From Delphinus delphis (lineage: Eukaryota; Chordata; Mammalia; Artiodactyla; Delphinidae), in assembly GCF_949987515.2 (NCBI RefSeq), contig NW_027192670.1, positions 1,426,001-1,490,000 on the forward strand: DNA of 64,000 bases, written 5' to 3'. Below the pieces are notes generated by a model. The model had not been told where the DNA came from. It searched no databases and was given only the letters and a program-made list of their open reading frames with translations. This document shows, one piece after another, positions 48,062 to 61,486 of the stretch (its first letter is position 1; each line of letters starts with the position of its first letter). Position numbers and translations under genes: made by a program.

Positions 48062-51000
48062 ATGTACGCTCCCCCTAAAGCGTTGTCGTACCCTCCCCTG
48101 GACCCTAAACCGTCCCCGTCCCCGTCCCCTAACCCTAGCCCGAACCCTAACCCTAACCCTTCCCCAGAGCCTGACCCTCACACGTCCCATAATCCTAACC
48201 CGTATGCTAACACTAACCCGCGCCCTCACACGTACGCTCCCCCTAAAGCGTTGTCATACCCTCCCCTGGACCCTAAACCGTCCCTGTCCCCTAAGCCTAA
48301 CCCTAGCCCGAACCCTAACCCTAACCCTTCCCCGAAGCCTGACCCTCACCCGTCCTCTAATCCTAACCCGTACGCTAACACTAACCCGCGCCCTTACACA
48401 TACGCTCCCCCTAAAGCGTTGTCGTACCCTCCCCTGGACCCTAAACCGGCCCTGTCTCCTAACCCTAACCCTAGCCCGAACCCTAACCCTAACCCTTCCC
48501 CGAAGCCTGATCCTCACCCGTCCCCTAATCCTAACCCGTACGCTAACACTAACCCGCGACCTCACACGTACGCTCCCCCTAAAGCGTTGTCGTACACTCT
48601 CCTGGACCCTAAACCGTCCCCGTCCCCTAACCCTAACCCTAGCCCGAACCCTAACCCTAACCCTTCCCCGAAGCCTGACCCTCACCCGTCCCCTAATCCT
48701 AACCCGTACGCTAACACTAACCCGCGCCCTCACACCTGCAATCCCCCTAAAGCGTTGTCGTACCCTCCCATGGACCCTAAACCGTCCCCATCCCGTAAAC
48801 CTAACCCTAGCCCGAACCCTAACCCTAACCCTTCCCCGAATCCTGACCCTCACCCGTCCCCTAATCCTAACCCATACGCTAAGACTAACCCGCGCCCTCA
48901 CACGTACGCTCCCCCTAAAGCGTTGTCGTACCCTCCCCTGGACCCTAAACCGGCCCCGTCCCCTAACACTAACCCTAGATCGAAACCTAACCCTAACACT
49001 TCCCCGAAGCCTGACCCTCATCCGTCCCCTAATCCTAACCCGTACGCTAACACTAACCAGTGCCCTCACACGTACGCTCCCCCTAAAGCATTGTCGTACC
49101 CTCCCCTGGACCCTAAACCGTCCCCGTCACCTAACCCTAACCCTAGCCCGAACCCTAACCCTAACCCTTCCCCGAAGCCTGACCCTCACCCGTCCCCTAA
49201 TCCTAACCCGTACGCTAACAATAACCTGCGCCCTCACACGTACGCACCCCTAAAGCGTTGTCGTACCCTCCCCTGGACCCTAAACCGTCCCCGTCCCCTA
49301 ACCCTAACCCTAGCCCGAACCCTAACCCTAACCCTTCCCCGAAGCCTGACACTCACCCGTCCCCTAATCCTAACCCGTACGCTAACACTAACCAGCGCCG
49401 TCTCACGTACGCTCCCCCTAAAGCGTTGTCGTACCCTCCCCTGGACCCTAAACCGTCCCCGTCCCCTAACCCTAACCCTAGCCCGAACCCTAACCCTAAT
49501 ACTTCCCCGAAGCCTGACCCTCACCCGTCCCCTAATCCTAACCCGTACGCTAACACTAACCGGCGCCCTCACACCTGCAATCCCCCTAAAGCATTGTCGT
49601 ACCCTCCCCTGGACCCTAAACCGTCCCCGTCCCCTAACCCTAACCCTAGCCCGAACCCTAACCCTAACCCTTCCCCGAAGCCTGACCCTCACCCGTCCCC
49701 TAATCCTAACCCGTACGCTAACACTAACCCCCGCCCTCACACGTACGCTCCCCCTAAAGCGTTGTCGTACACTCTCCTGGACCCTAAACCGTCCCCGTCC
49801 CCTAACCCTAACCCTAGCCCGAACCCTAACCCTAACCCTTCCCCGAAGCCTGACCCTCACCCGTCCCCTAATCCTAACCCGTACGCTAACACTAACCCGC
49901 GCCCTCACACCTGCAATCCCCCTAAAGCGTTGTCGTACCCTCCCATGGACCCTAAACCGTCCCCATACCGTAAACCTAACCCTAGCCCGAACCCTAACCC
50001 TAACCTTTCCCCGAAGCCTGACCCTCACCGGTCCCCTAATCCTAACCCATACGCTAAGACTAACCCACGCCCTCACACGTACGCTACCCCTAAAGCGTTG
50101 TCGTACCCTCCCCTAGACCCTAAACCGGCCCCGTCCCCTAACACTAACCCTAGACCGAAACCTAACCCTAACACTTCCCCGAAGCCTGACCCTCATCCGT
50201 CCCCTAATCCTAACACGTACGCGAACACTAAACTGCGCTCTCACACGTACGATCCCCCTAAAGCGTTGTCGTACCCTCCCCTGGACCCTAAACCGTCCCC
50301 GTCCCCTAACCCTAAGCCTAGCCCGAACCCTAACCCTAACCCTTCCCCGAAGCCTGACCCTCACCCGTCCCCTAATCCTAACCCGTACGCTAATACTAAC
50401 CAGTGCCCTCACACGTACGCTCCCCCTAAAGCGTTGTCGTACCCTCCCCTGGACCCTAAACCGTCCCCGTCACCTAACCCTAACCCTAGCCCGAACCCTA
50501 ACCCTAACCCTTCCCCGAAGCCTGACCCTCACCCGTCCCCTAATCCTAACCCGTACGCTAACAGTAACCTGCGCCCTCACACGTACGCACCCCTAAAGCG
50601 TTGTCGTACCCTCCCCTGGACCCTAAACCGTCCCCGTCCCCTAACCCTAACCCTAGCCCGAACCCTAACCCTAACCCTTCCCCGAAGCCTGACACTCACC
50701 CGTCCCCTAATCCTAACCCGTACGCTACCACTAACCCGCACCGTCACACGTACGCTCCCCCTAAAGCGTTGTCGTACCCTCCCCTGGACCCTAAACCATC
50801 CCCGTCCCCTAACCCTAACCCTAGCCCGAACCCTAACCCTAATACTTCCCCGAAGCCTGACCCTCACCCGTCCCCTAATCCTAACCCGTACGCTAACACT
50901 AACCGGCGCCCTCACACCTGCAATCCCCCTAAAGCATTGTCGTACCCTCCCCTGGACCCTAAACCGTCCCCGTCCCCTAACCCTAACCCTAGCCCGAACC

Positions 51001-51754
51001 CTAACCCTAACCCTTCCCCGAAGCCTGACCCTCACCCGTCCCCTAATCCTAACCCGTACGCTAACACTAACCCGCGCCCTCACACGTACGCTCCCCCTAA
51101 AGCGTTGTCGTACCCTCCCCTGGACCCTAAACCGTCCCCGTCCCCTAACCCTAACCCTAGCCCGAACCCTAAACCTAACACTTCCCCGAAGCCTGACCCT
51201 CACCCGTCCCCTAATCCTAACCCGTACGCTAACACTAACCCGCGCCCTCACACCTACGCTCCCCGTAAAGCGTTGTCGTACCCTCCACTGCACCCTAAAC
51301 CGTCCCCGTCCCCTAACCCTAACCCTAGCCCGAACCCTAACCATAAGCCTGCCCCGAAGCCTGACCCTCACCCGTTCCCTAATACTAACCCGTACGCTAA
51401 CACTAACCCGCGCCGTCACACGTACGCTCCCCCTAAAGCGTTGTCGTACCCTCCCATGGACCCTAAACCGTCCCCGTCCCCTAACCCGAACCCTAGCCCG
51501 AACCCTAACCCTAACCCTTCCCCGAAGTCTGACCTTCACCCGTCCCCTAATCCTAACCCGTACGCTAACACTAACCCACGCCCTCACACGTACGCTACCC
51601 CTAAAGCGTTGTCGTACCCTCCCCTGGACCCTAAACCGTCCCCGTCCCCTAACCCTAACCCTAGCCCGAACCCTAACCCTAGCCCTTCCCCGAAGCCTGA
51701 CCCTCACCCGGCCCCTAATCCTAACCCGTACGCTAACACTAACCCGCGCCCTAG
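48062..51754. repeat. Large higher-order repeat, copy B1 (3,693 bp)
   Basis: The marker CGCCCTAGATGTACG, a one-base-deleted form of CGCCCTCAGATGTACG, begins copies at 48,062, 51,755 and 55,448: two equal steps of 3,693 bp (22 units less 3 bp). Within B1, other markers such as CGCACCCCTAAAGCG (49,244 and 50,587) have partners 3,525 bp away (21 units less 3 bp), because one unit at the start of B1 is missing from B2 and regained elsewhere. Confidence 0.8.
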
Positions 51755-54700
51755 ATGTACGCTCCCCCTAAAGCGTTGTCATACCCTCCCCTGGACCCTA
51801 AACCGTCCCTGTCCCCTAAGCCTAACCCTAGCCCGAACCCTAACCCTAACCCTTCCCCGAAGCCTGACCCTCACCCGTCCTCTAATCCTAACCCGTACGC
51901 TAACACTAACCCGCGCCCTTACACATACGCTCCCCCTAAAGCGTTGTCGTACCCTCCCCTGGACCCTAAACCGGCCCCGTCTCCTAACCCTAACCCTAGC
52001 CCGAACCCTAACCCTAACCCTTCCCCGAAGCCTGATCCTCACCCGTCCCCTAATCCTAACCCGTACGCTAACACTAACCCGCGACCTCACACGTACGCTC
52101 CCCCTAAAGCGTTGTCGTACACTCTCCTGGACCCTAAACCGTCCCCGTCCCCTAACCCTAACCCTAGCCCGAACCCTAACCCTAACCCTTCCCCGAAGCC
52201 TGACCCTCACCCGTCCCCTAATCCTAACCCGTACGCTAACACTAACCCGCGCCCTCACACCTGCAATCCCCCTAAAGCGTTGTCGTACCCTCCCATGGAC
52301 CCTAAACCGTCCCCATCCCGTAAACCTAACCCTAGCCCGAACCCTAAACCTAACCCTTCCCCGAATCCTGACCCTCACCCGTCCCCTAATCCTAACCCAT
52401 ACGCTAAGACTAACCCGCGCCCTCACACGTACGCTCCCCCTAAAGCGTTGTCGTACCCTCCCCTGGACCCTAAACCGGCCCCGTCCCCTAACACTAACCC
52501 TAGACCGAAACCTAACCCTAACACTTCCCCGAAGCCTGACCCTCATCCGTCCCCTAATCCTAACCCGTACGCTAACACTAACCAGTGCCCTCACACGTAC
52601 GCTCCCCCTAAAGCATTGTCGTACCCTCCCCTGGACCCTAAACTGTCCCCGTCACCTAACCCTAACCCTAGCCCGAACCCTAACCCTAACCCTTCCCCGA
52701 AGCCTGACCCTCACCCGTCCCCTAATCCTAACCCGTACGCTAACAATAACCTGCGCCCTCACACGTACGCACCCCTAAAGCGTTGTCGTACCCTCCCCTG
52801 GACCCTAAACCGTCCCCGTCCCCTAACCCTAACCCTAGCCCGAACCCTAACCCTAACCCTTCCCCGAAGCCTGACACTCACCCGTCCCCTAATCCTAACC
52901 CGTACGCTAACACTAACCCGCGCCGTCTCACGTACGCTCCCCCTAAAGCGTTGTCGTACCCTCCCCTGGACCCTAAACCGTCCCCGTCCCCTAACCCTAA
53001 CCCTAGCCCGAACCCTAACCCTAATACTTCCCCGAAGCCTGACCCTCACCCGTCCCCTAATCCTAACCCGTACGCTAACACTAACCGGCGCCCTCACACC
53101 TGCAATCCCCCTAAAGCATTGTCGTACCCTCCCCTGGACCCTAAACCGTCCCCGTCCCCTAACCCTAACCCTAGCCCGAACCCTAACCCTAACCCTTCCC
53201 CGAAGCCTGACCCTCACCCGTCCCCTAATCCTAACCCGTACGCTAACACTAACCCCCGCCCTCACACGTACGCTCCCCCTAAAGCGTTGTCGTACACTCT
53301 CCTGGACCCTAAACCGTCCCCGTCCCCTAACCCTAACCCTAGCCCGAACCCTAACCCTAACCCTTCCCCGAAGCCTGACCCTCACCCGTCCCCTAATCCT
53401 AACCCGTACGCTAACACTAACCCGCGCCCTCACACCTGCAATCCCCCTAAAGCGTTGTCGTACCCTCCCATGGACCCTAAACCGTCCCCATACCGTAAAC
53501 CTAACCCTAGCCCGAACCCTAACCCTAACCCTTCCCCGAAGCCTGACCCTCACCGGTCCCCTAATCCTAACCCATACGCTAAGACTAACCCACGCCCTCA
53601 CACGTACGCTACCCCTAAAGCGTTGTCGTACCCTCCTCTAGACCCTAAACCGGCCCCGTCCCCTAACACTAACCCTAGACCGAAACCTAACCCTAACACT
53701 TCCCCGAAGCCTGACCCTCATCCGTCCCCTAATCCTAACACGTACGCGAACACTAAACTGCGCTCTCACACGTACGATCCCCCTAAAGCGTTGTCGTACC
53801 CTCCCCTGGACCCTAAACCGTCCCCGTCCCCTAACCCTAAGCCTAGCCCGAACCCTAACCCTAACCCTTCCCCGAAGCCTGACCCTCACCCGTCCCCTAA
53901 TCCTAACCCGTACGCTAATACTAACCAGTGCCCTCACACGTACGCTCCCCCTAAAGCGTTGTCGTACCCTCCCCTGGACCCTAAACCGTCCCCGTCACCT
54001 AACCCTAACCCTAGCCCGAACCCTAACCCTAACCCTTCCCCGAAGCCTGACCCTCACCCGTCCCCTAATCCTAACCCGTACGCTAACAGTAACCTGCGCC
54101 CTCACACGTACGCACCCCTAAAGCGTTGTCGTACCCTCCCCTGGACCCTAAACCGTCCCCGTCCCCTAACCCTAACCCTAGCCCGAACCCTAACCCTAAC
54201 CCTTCCCCGAAGCCTGACACTCACCTGTCCCCTAATCCTAACCCGTACGCTACCACTAACCCGCACCGTCACACGTACGCTCCCCCTAAAGCGTTGTCGT
54301 ACCCTCCCCTGGACCCTAAACCGTCCCCGTCCCCTAACCCTAACCCTAGCCCGAACCCTAACCCTAATACTTCCCCGAAGCCTGACCCTCACCCGTCCCC
54401 TAATCCTAACCCGTACGCTAACACTAACCGGCGCCCTCACACCTGCAATCCCCCTAAAGCATTGTCGTACCCTCCCCTGGACCCTAAACCGTCCCCGTCC
54501 CCTAACCCTAACCCTAGCCCGAACCCTAACCCTAACCCTTCCCCGAAGCCTGACCCTCACCCGTCCCCTAATCCTAACCCGTACGCTAACACTAACCCGC
54601 GCCCTCACACGTACGCTCCCCCTAAAGCGTTGTCGTACCCTCCCCTGGACCCTAAACCGTCCCCGTCCCCTAACCCTAACCCTAGCCCGAACCCTAAACC

Positions 54701-55447
54701 TAACACTTCCCCGAAGCCTGACCCTCACCCGTCCCCTAATCCTAACCCGTACGCTAACACTAACCCGCGCCCTCACACCTACGCTCCCCGTAAAGCGTTG
54801 TCGTACCCTCCACTGCACCCTAAACCGTCCCCGTCCCCTATCCCTAACCCTAGCCCGAACCCTAACCATAAGCCTGCCCCGAAGCCTGACCCTCACCCGT
54901 TCCCTAATACTAACCCGTACGCTAACACTAACCCGCGCCGTCACACGTACGCTCCCCCTAAAGCGTTGTCGTACCCTCCCATGGACCCTAAACCGTCCCC
55001 GTCCCCTAACCCGAACCCTAGCCCGAACCCTAACCCTAACCCTTCCCCGAAGTCTGACCTTCACCCGTCCCCTAATCCTAACCCGTACGCTAACACTAAC
55101 CCACGCCCTCACACGTACGCTACCCCTAAAGCGTTGTCGTACCCTCCCCTGGACCCTAAACCGTCCCCGCTCCCTAACCCTAACCCTAGCCCGAACCGTA
55201 ACCCTAACCCTTCCCCGAAGCCTGACCTTCACCCGTCCCCTAATCCTAACCCGTACGCTAACACTAACCCACGCCCTCACACGTACGCTCCCTCTAAAGC
55301 GTTGTCGTACCCTCCCCTGGACCCTAAACCGTCCCCGTCCCCTAACCCTAACCCTAGCCCGAACCCTAACCCTAGCCCTTCCCCGAAGCCTGACCCTCAC
55401 CCGGCCCCTAATCCTAACCCGTACGCTAACACTAACCCGCGCCCTAG
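51755..55447. repeat. Large higher-order repeat, copy B2 (3,693 bp)
   Basis: The second copy of B. Its interior matches B1 at an offset of 3,525 bp over more than 2.8 kb, with only scattered changes (for example AAACTGTCCCCGTC near 52,642). An extra unit near 55,150-55,320, CCGCTCCCTAACC with CCGAACCGTAACC, restores the 3,693-bp spacing. Confidence 0.8.
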
Positions 55448-57122
55448 ATGTACGCTCCCCCTAAAGCGTTGTCGTACCCTCCCCTGGACCCTAAACCGTC
55501 CCCGTCCCCGTCCCCTAACCCTAGCCCGAACCCTAACCCTAACCCTTCCCCAGAGCCTGACCCTCACACGTCCCATAATCCTAACCCGTATGCTAACACT
55601 AACCCGCGCCCTCACACGTACGCTCCCCCTAAAGCGTTGTCATACCATCCCCTGGACCCTAAACCGTCCCTGTCCCCTAAGCCTAACCCTAGCCCGAACC
55701 CTAACCCTAACCCTTCCCCGAAGCCTGACCCTCACCCGTCCCCTAATCCTAACCCGTACGCTAACACTAACCCGCGACCTCACACGTACGCTCCCCCTAA
55801 AGCGTTGTCGTACACTCTCCTGGACCCTAAACCGTCCCCGTCCCCTAACCCTAACCCTAGCCCGAACCCTAACCCTAACCCTTCCCCGAAGCCTGACCCT
55901 CACCCGTCCCCTAATCCTAACCCGTACGCTAACACTAACCCGCGCCCTCACACCTGCAATCCCCCTAAAGCGTTGTCGTACCCTCCCATGGACCCTAAAC
56001 CGTCCCCATCCCGTAAACCTAACCCTAGCCCGAACCCTAACCCTAACCCTTCCCCGAATCCTGACCCTCACCCGTCCCCTAATCCTAACCCATACGCTAA
56101 GACTAACCCGCGCCCTCACACGTACGCTCCCCCTAAAGCGTTGTCGTACCCTCCCCTGGACCCTAAACCGGCCCCGTCCCCTAACACTAACCCTAGACCG
56201 AAACCTAACCCTAACCCTTCCCCGAAGCCTGACCCTCACCCGTCCCCTAATCCTAACCCGTACGCTAACAATAACCTGCGCCCTCACACGTACGCACCCC
56301 TAAAGCGTTGTCGTACCCTCACCTGGACCCTAAACCGTCCCCGTCCCCTAACCCTAACCCTAGCCCGAAACCTAACCCTAACCCTTCCCCGAAGCCTGAC
56401 ACTCACCCGTCCCCTAATCCTAACCCGTACGCTAACACTAACCCGCGCCGTCTCACGTACGCTCCCCCTAAAGCGTTGTCGTACCCTCCCCTGGACCCTA
56501 AACCGTCCCCGTCCCCTAACCCTAACCCTAGCCCGAACCCTAACCCTAATACTTCCCCGAAGCCTGACCCTCACCCGTCCCCTAATCCTAACCCGTACGC
56601 TAACACTAACCGGCGCCCTCACACCTGCAATCCCCCTAAAGCATTGTCGTACCCTCCCCTGGACCCTAAACCGTCCCCGTCCCCTAACCCTAACCCTAGC
56701 CCGAACCCTAACCCTAACCCTTCCCCGAAGCCTGACCCTCACTCGTCCCCTAATCCTAACCCGTACGCTAACACTAACCCCCGCCCTCACACGTACGCTC
56801 CCCCTAAAGCGTTGTCGTACCCTCACATGGACCCTAAACCGTCCCCGTCCCCTAACCCTAACCCTAGCCCGAACCCTAACCCTAACACTTCCCCGAAGCC
56901 TGACCCTCACCCGTCCCCTAATCCTAACCCGTACGCTAACACTAACCCGCGCCCTCACACCTACGCTCCCCGTAAAGCGTTGTCGTACCCTCCACTGGAC
57001 CCTAAACCGTCCCCGTACCCTAACCCTAACCCTAGCCCTAACCCTAACCATAAGCCTGCCCCGAAGCCTGACCCTCACCCGTTCCCTAATCCTAACCCGT
57101 ACGCTAACAGTAACCTGCGCCC
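55448..57122. repeat. Large higher-order repeat, truncated copy B3
   Basis: It starts with the same CTAGATGTACG marker and follows B1 and B2 for about 1.6 kb with some units missing, then passes into the C-type order near 57,123. Confidence 0.7.
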
Positions 57123-58968
57123 TCACACGTACGCACCCCTAAAGCGTTGTCGTACCCTCCCCTGGACCCTAAACCGTCCCCGTCCCCTAACCCTAACCCT
57201 AGCCCGAACCCTAACCCTAACCCTTCCCCGAAGCCTGACACTCACCCGTCCCCTAATCCTAACCCGTACGCTAACACTAACCCGGGCCGTCACACGTACG
57301 CTCCCCCTAAAGCGTTGTCGTACCCTCCCCTGGACCCTAAACCGTCCCCGTCCCCTAACCCTAACCCTAGCCCGAACCCTAACCCTAATACTTCCCCGAA
57401 GCCTGACCCTCACCCGTCCCCTAATCCTAACCCGTACGCTAACACTAACCGGCGCCCTCACACCTGCAATCCCCCTAAAGCATTGTCGTACCATCCCCTG
57501 GACCCTAAACCGTCCCCGTCCCCTAACCCTAACCCTAGCCCGAACCCTAACCCTAACCCTTCCCCGAAGCCTGACCCTCATCCGTCCCCTAATCCTAACC
57601 CGTACGCTAACACTAATCCCCGCCCTCACATGTACGCTCCCCGTAAAGCGTTGTCGTACCCTCACATGGACCCTAAACCGTCCCCGTCCCCTAACCCTAA
57701 CCCTAGCCCGAACCCTAACCCTAACACTTCCCCGCAGCCTGACCCTCACCCATCCCCTAATCCTAACCCGTACGCTAACACTAACCCGCGCCCTCACACC
57801 TACGCTCCCCGTAAAGCGTTGTCGTACCCTCCCCTGGACCCTAAACCGTCCCCGTCCCCTAACCCTAACCCTAGCCCTAACCCTAACCATAAGCCTGCCC
57901 CGAAGCCTGACCCTCACCCGTTCCCTAATACTAACCCGTACGCTAACACTAACCCGCGACGTCACACGTACGCTCCCCCTAAAGCGTTGTCGTACCCTCC
58001 CCTGGACCCTAAACCGTCCCCGTCCCCTAACCCTAACCCTAGCCCGAACCCTAACCCTAACACTTCCCCGAAGTCTGACCCTCACCCGTCCCCTAATCCT
58101 AACCCGTACGCTAACACTAACCCACGCCCTCACACGTACGGTCCCCCAAAAGCGTTGTCGTACCCTCCCCTGGACCCTAAACCGTCCCCGCTCCCTAACC
58201 CTAACCCTAGGCCGAACCGTAACCCTAACCCTTCCCCGAAGCCTGACCTTCACCCGTCCCCTAATCCTAACCCGTACGCTAACACTAACCCGCGCCCTCA
58301 CACGTACGCTCCCTCTAAAGCGTTGTCGTACCCTCCCCTGGACTCTAAACCGTCCCCGTCCCCTAACCCTAACCCTAGCCCGAACCCTAACCCTAACCCT
58401 TCCCCGAAGCCTGACCCTCACCCGGCCCCTAATCCTAACCCGTACGCTAACACTAACCCGCGCCCTCAGATGTACGCTCCCCCTAAAGTGTTGTCGTACC
58501 CTCCCCTGGACCCAAAACCGGCCCCGTCCCCTAACACTAACCCTAGACCAAAATCTAACCCTAACAATTCCCCGAAGCCTGACCCTCATCCGTCCCCTAA
58601 TCCTAACCCGTACGCGAACACTAAACCGCGCTCTCACACGTACGATCCCCCTAAAGCATTGTCGTACCCTCCCCTGGACCCGAAACCGTCCCCGTCCCCT
58701 AACCCTACCCTAGCCCGAACCCTAACCCTAACCCTTCCCCGAAGCCTGACCCTCACCCGTCCCCTAATCCTAACCCGTACGCTAACACTAACCAGTGCCC
58801 TCACACGTACGCTCACCCTAAAGCGTTGTCGTACCCTCCCCTGGACCCTAAACCGTCCCCGTCACCTAACCCTAACCCTAGTCCGAACCCTAACCCTAAC
58901 CCTTCCCCGAAGCCTGACCCTCACCCGTCCCCTAATCCTAACCCGTACGCTAACAGTAACCTGCGCCC
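57123..58968. repeat. Higher-order repeat C, short copy C0 (1,846 bp, 11 units)
   Basis: It begins with the one-base-short unit CGCACCCCTAAAGCG and matches the start of C1 at an offset of 1,846 bp (11 units less 2 bp) over about 1.5 kb. Confidence 0.75.
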
Positions 58969-61486
58969 TCACACGTACGCACCCCTAAAGCGTTGTCGTA
59001 CCCTCCCCTGGACCCTAAACCGTCCCCGTCCCCTAACCCTAACCCTAGCCCGAACCCTAACCCTAACCCTTCCCCGAAGCCTGACACTCACCCGTCCCCT
59101 AATCCTAACCCGTACGCTAACACTAACCCGCGCCGTCACACGTACGCTCCCCCTAAAGCGTTGTCGTACCCTCCCCTGGACCCTAAACCGTCCCCGTCCC
59201 CTAACCCTAACCCTAGCCCGAACCCTAACCCTAATACTTCCCCGAAGCCTGACCCTCACCCGTACCCTAATCCTAACCCGTACGCTAACACTAACCGGCG
59301 CCCTCACACCTGCAATCCCCGTAAAGCATTGTCGTACCCTCCCCTGGACCCTAAACCGTCCCCGTCCCCTAACCCTAACCCTAGCCCGAACCCTAACCCT
59401 AACCCTTCCCCGAAGCCTGACCCTCACCCGTCCCCTAATCCTAACCCGTACGCTAACACTAACCCCTGCCCTCACACGTACGCTCCCCCTAAAGCGTTGT
59501 CGTACCCTCCCCTGGACCCTAAACCGTCCCCGTCCCCTAACCCTAACCCTAGCCCGAACCCTAACCCTAACACTTCCCCGAAGCCTGACCCTCACCAGTC
59601 CCCTAATCCTAACCCGTACGCTAACACTAACCCGCGCCCTCACACCTACGCTCCCCGTAAAGCGTTGTCGTACCCTCCACTGGACCCTAAACCGTCCCCG
59701 TCCCCTAACCCTAACCCTAGCCCTAACCCTAACCATAAGCCTGCCCCGAAGCCTGACCCTCACCCGTTCCCTAATACTAACCCGTACGCTAACACTAACC
59801 CGCGACGTCACACGTACGCTCCCCCTAAAGCGTTGTCGTACCCTCCCCTGGATCCTAAACCGTCCCCGTCCCCTAACCCTAACCCTAGCCCGAACCCTAA
59901 CCCTAACACTTCCCCGAAGTCTGACCCTCACCCGTCCCCTAATCCTAACCCGTACGCTAACACTAACCCACGCCCTCACACGTACGGTCCCCCAAAAGCG
60001 TTGTCGTACCCTCCCCTGGACCCTAAACCGTCCTCGCTCCCTAACCCTAACCCTAGCCCGAACCGTAACCCTAACCCTTCCCCGAAGCCTGACCTTCACC
60101 CGTCCCCTAATCCTAACCCGTACGCTAACACTAACCCGCGCCCTCACACGTACGCTCCCTCTAAAGCGTTGTCGTACCCTCCCCTGGACCCTAAACCGTC
60201 CCCGTCCCCTAACCCTAACCCTAGCCCGAACCCTAACCCTAACCCTTCCCCGAAGCCTGACCCTCACCCGGCCCCTAATCCTAACCCGTACGCTAACACT
60301 AACCCGCGCCCTCAGATGTACGCTCCCCCTAAAGTGTTGTCGTACCCTCCCCTGGACCCTAAACCGTCCCCGTCCCCGTCCCCTAACCCTAGCCCGAACC
60401 CTAACCCTAACCCTTCCCCAGAGCCTGACCCTCACCCGTCCCATAATCCTAACCCGTATGCTAACACTAACCCGCGCCCTCACACGTACGCTCCCCCTAA
60501 AGCGTTGTCATACCCTCCCCTGGACCCTAAACCGTCCGTGTCCCCTAAGCCTAACCCTAGCCCGAACCCTAACCCTAACCCTTCCCCGAAGCCTGACCCT
60601 CACCCGTCCCCTAATCCTACCCCGTACGCTAACAGTAACCTGCGCCCTCACACGTACGCACCCCTAAAGCATTGTCGTACCCTCCCCTGGACCCTAAACC
60701 GTCCCCGTCCCCTAACCCTAACCCTAGCCCGAACCCTAACCCTAACCCTTCCCCGAAGCGTGACCCTCACCCGTCCCCTAATCCTAACCCGTACGCTAAC
60801 ACTAACCCACGCCCTCACATCTGCAATCCCCCTAAAGCGTTGTCGTACCCTCCCATGGACCCTAAACCGTCCCCATCCCGTAAACCTAACCCTAGCCCGA
60901 ACCCTAACCCTAACCCTTCCCCGAATCCTGACCCTCACCCGTCCCCTAATCCTAACCCATACGCTAAGACTAACCCGCGCCCTCACACGTACGCTCCCCC
61001 TAAAGTGTTGTCGTACCCTCCCCTGGACCCTAAACCGGCCCCGTCCCCTAACACTAACCCTAGACCAAAATCTAACCCTAACAATTCCCCGAAGCCTGAC
61101 CCTCATCCGTCCCCTAATCCTAACCCGTACGCGAACACTAAACCGCGCTCTCACACGTACGATCCCCCTAAAGCGTTGTCGTACCCTCCCCTGGACCCGA
61201 AACCGTCCCCGTCCCCTAACCCTAACCCTAGCCCGAACCCTAACCCTAACCCTTCCCCGAAGCCTGACCCTCACCCGTCCCCTAATCCTAACCCGTACGC
61301 TAACACTAACCAGTGCCCTCACACGTACGCTCCCCCTAAAGCGTTGTCGTACCCTCCCCTGGACCCTAAACCGTCCCCGTCACCTAACCCTAACCCTAGT
61401 CCGAACCCTAACCCTAACCCTTCCCCGAAGCCTGACCCTCACCCGTCCCCTAATCCTAACCCGTACGCTAACAGTAACCTGCGCCC
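58969..61486. repeat. Higher-order repeat C, copy C1 (2,518 bp, 15 units)
   Basis: Markers recur in the next copy at exactly 2,518 bp, for example CAGATGTACGCTCCCCC at 60,313 and 62,831 and the one-base-short unit at 58,978 and 61,496. Confidence 0.8.
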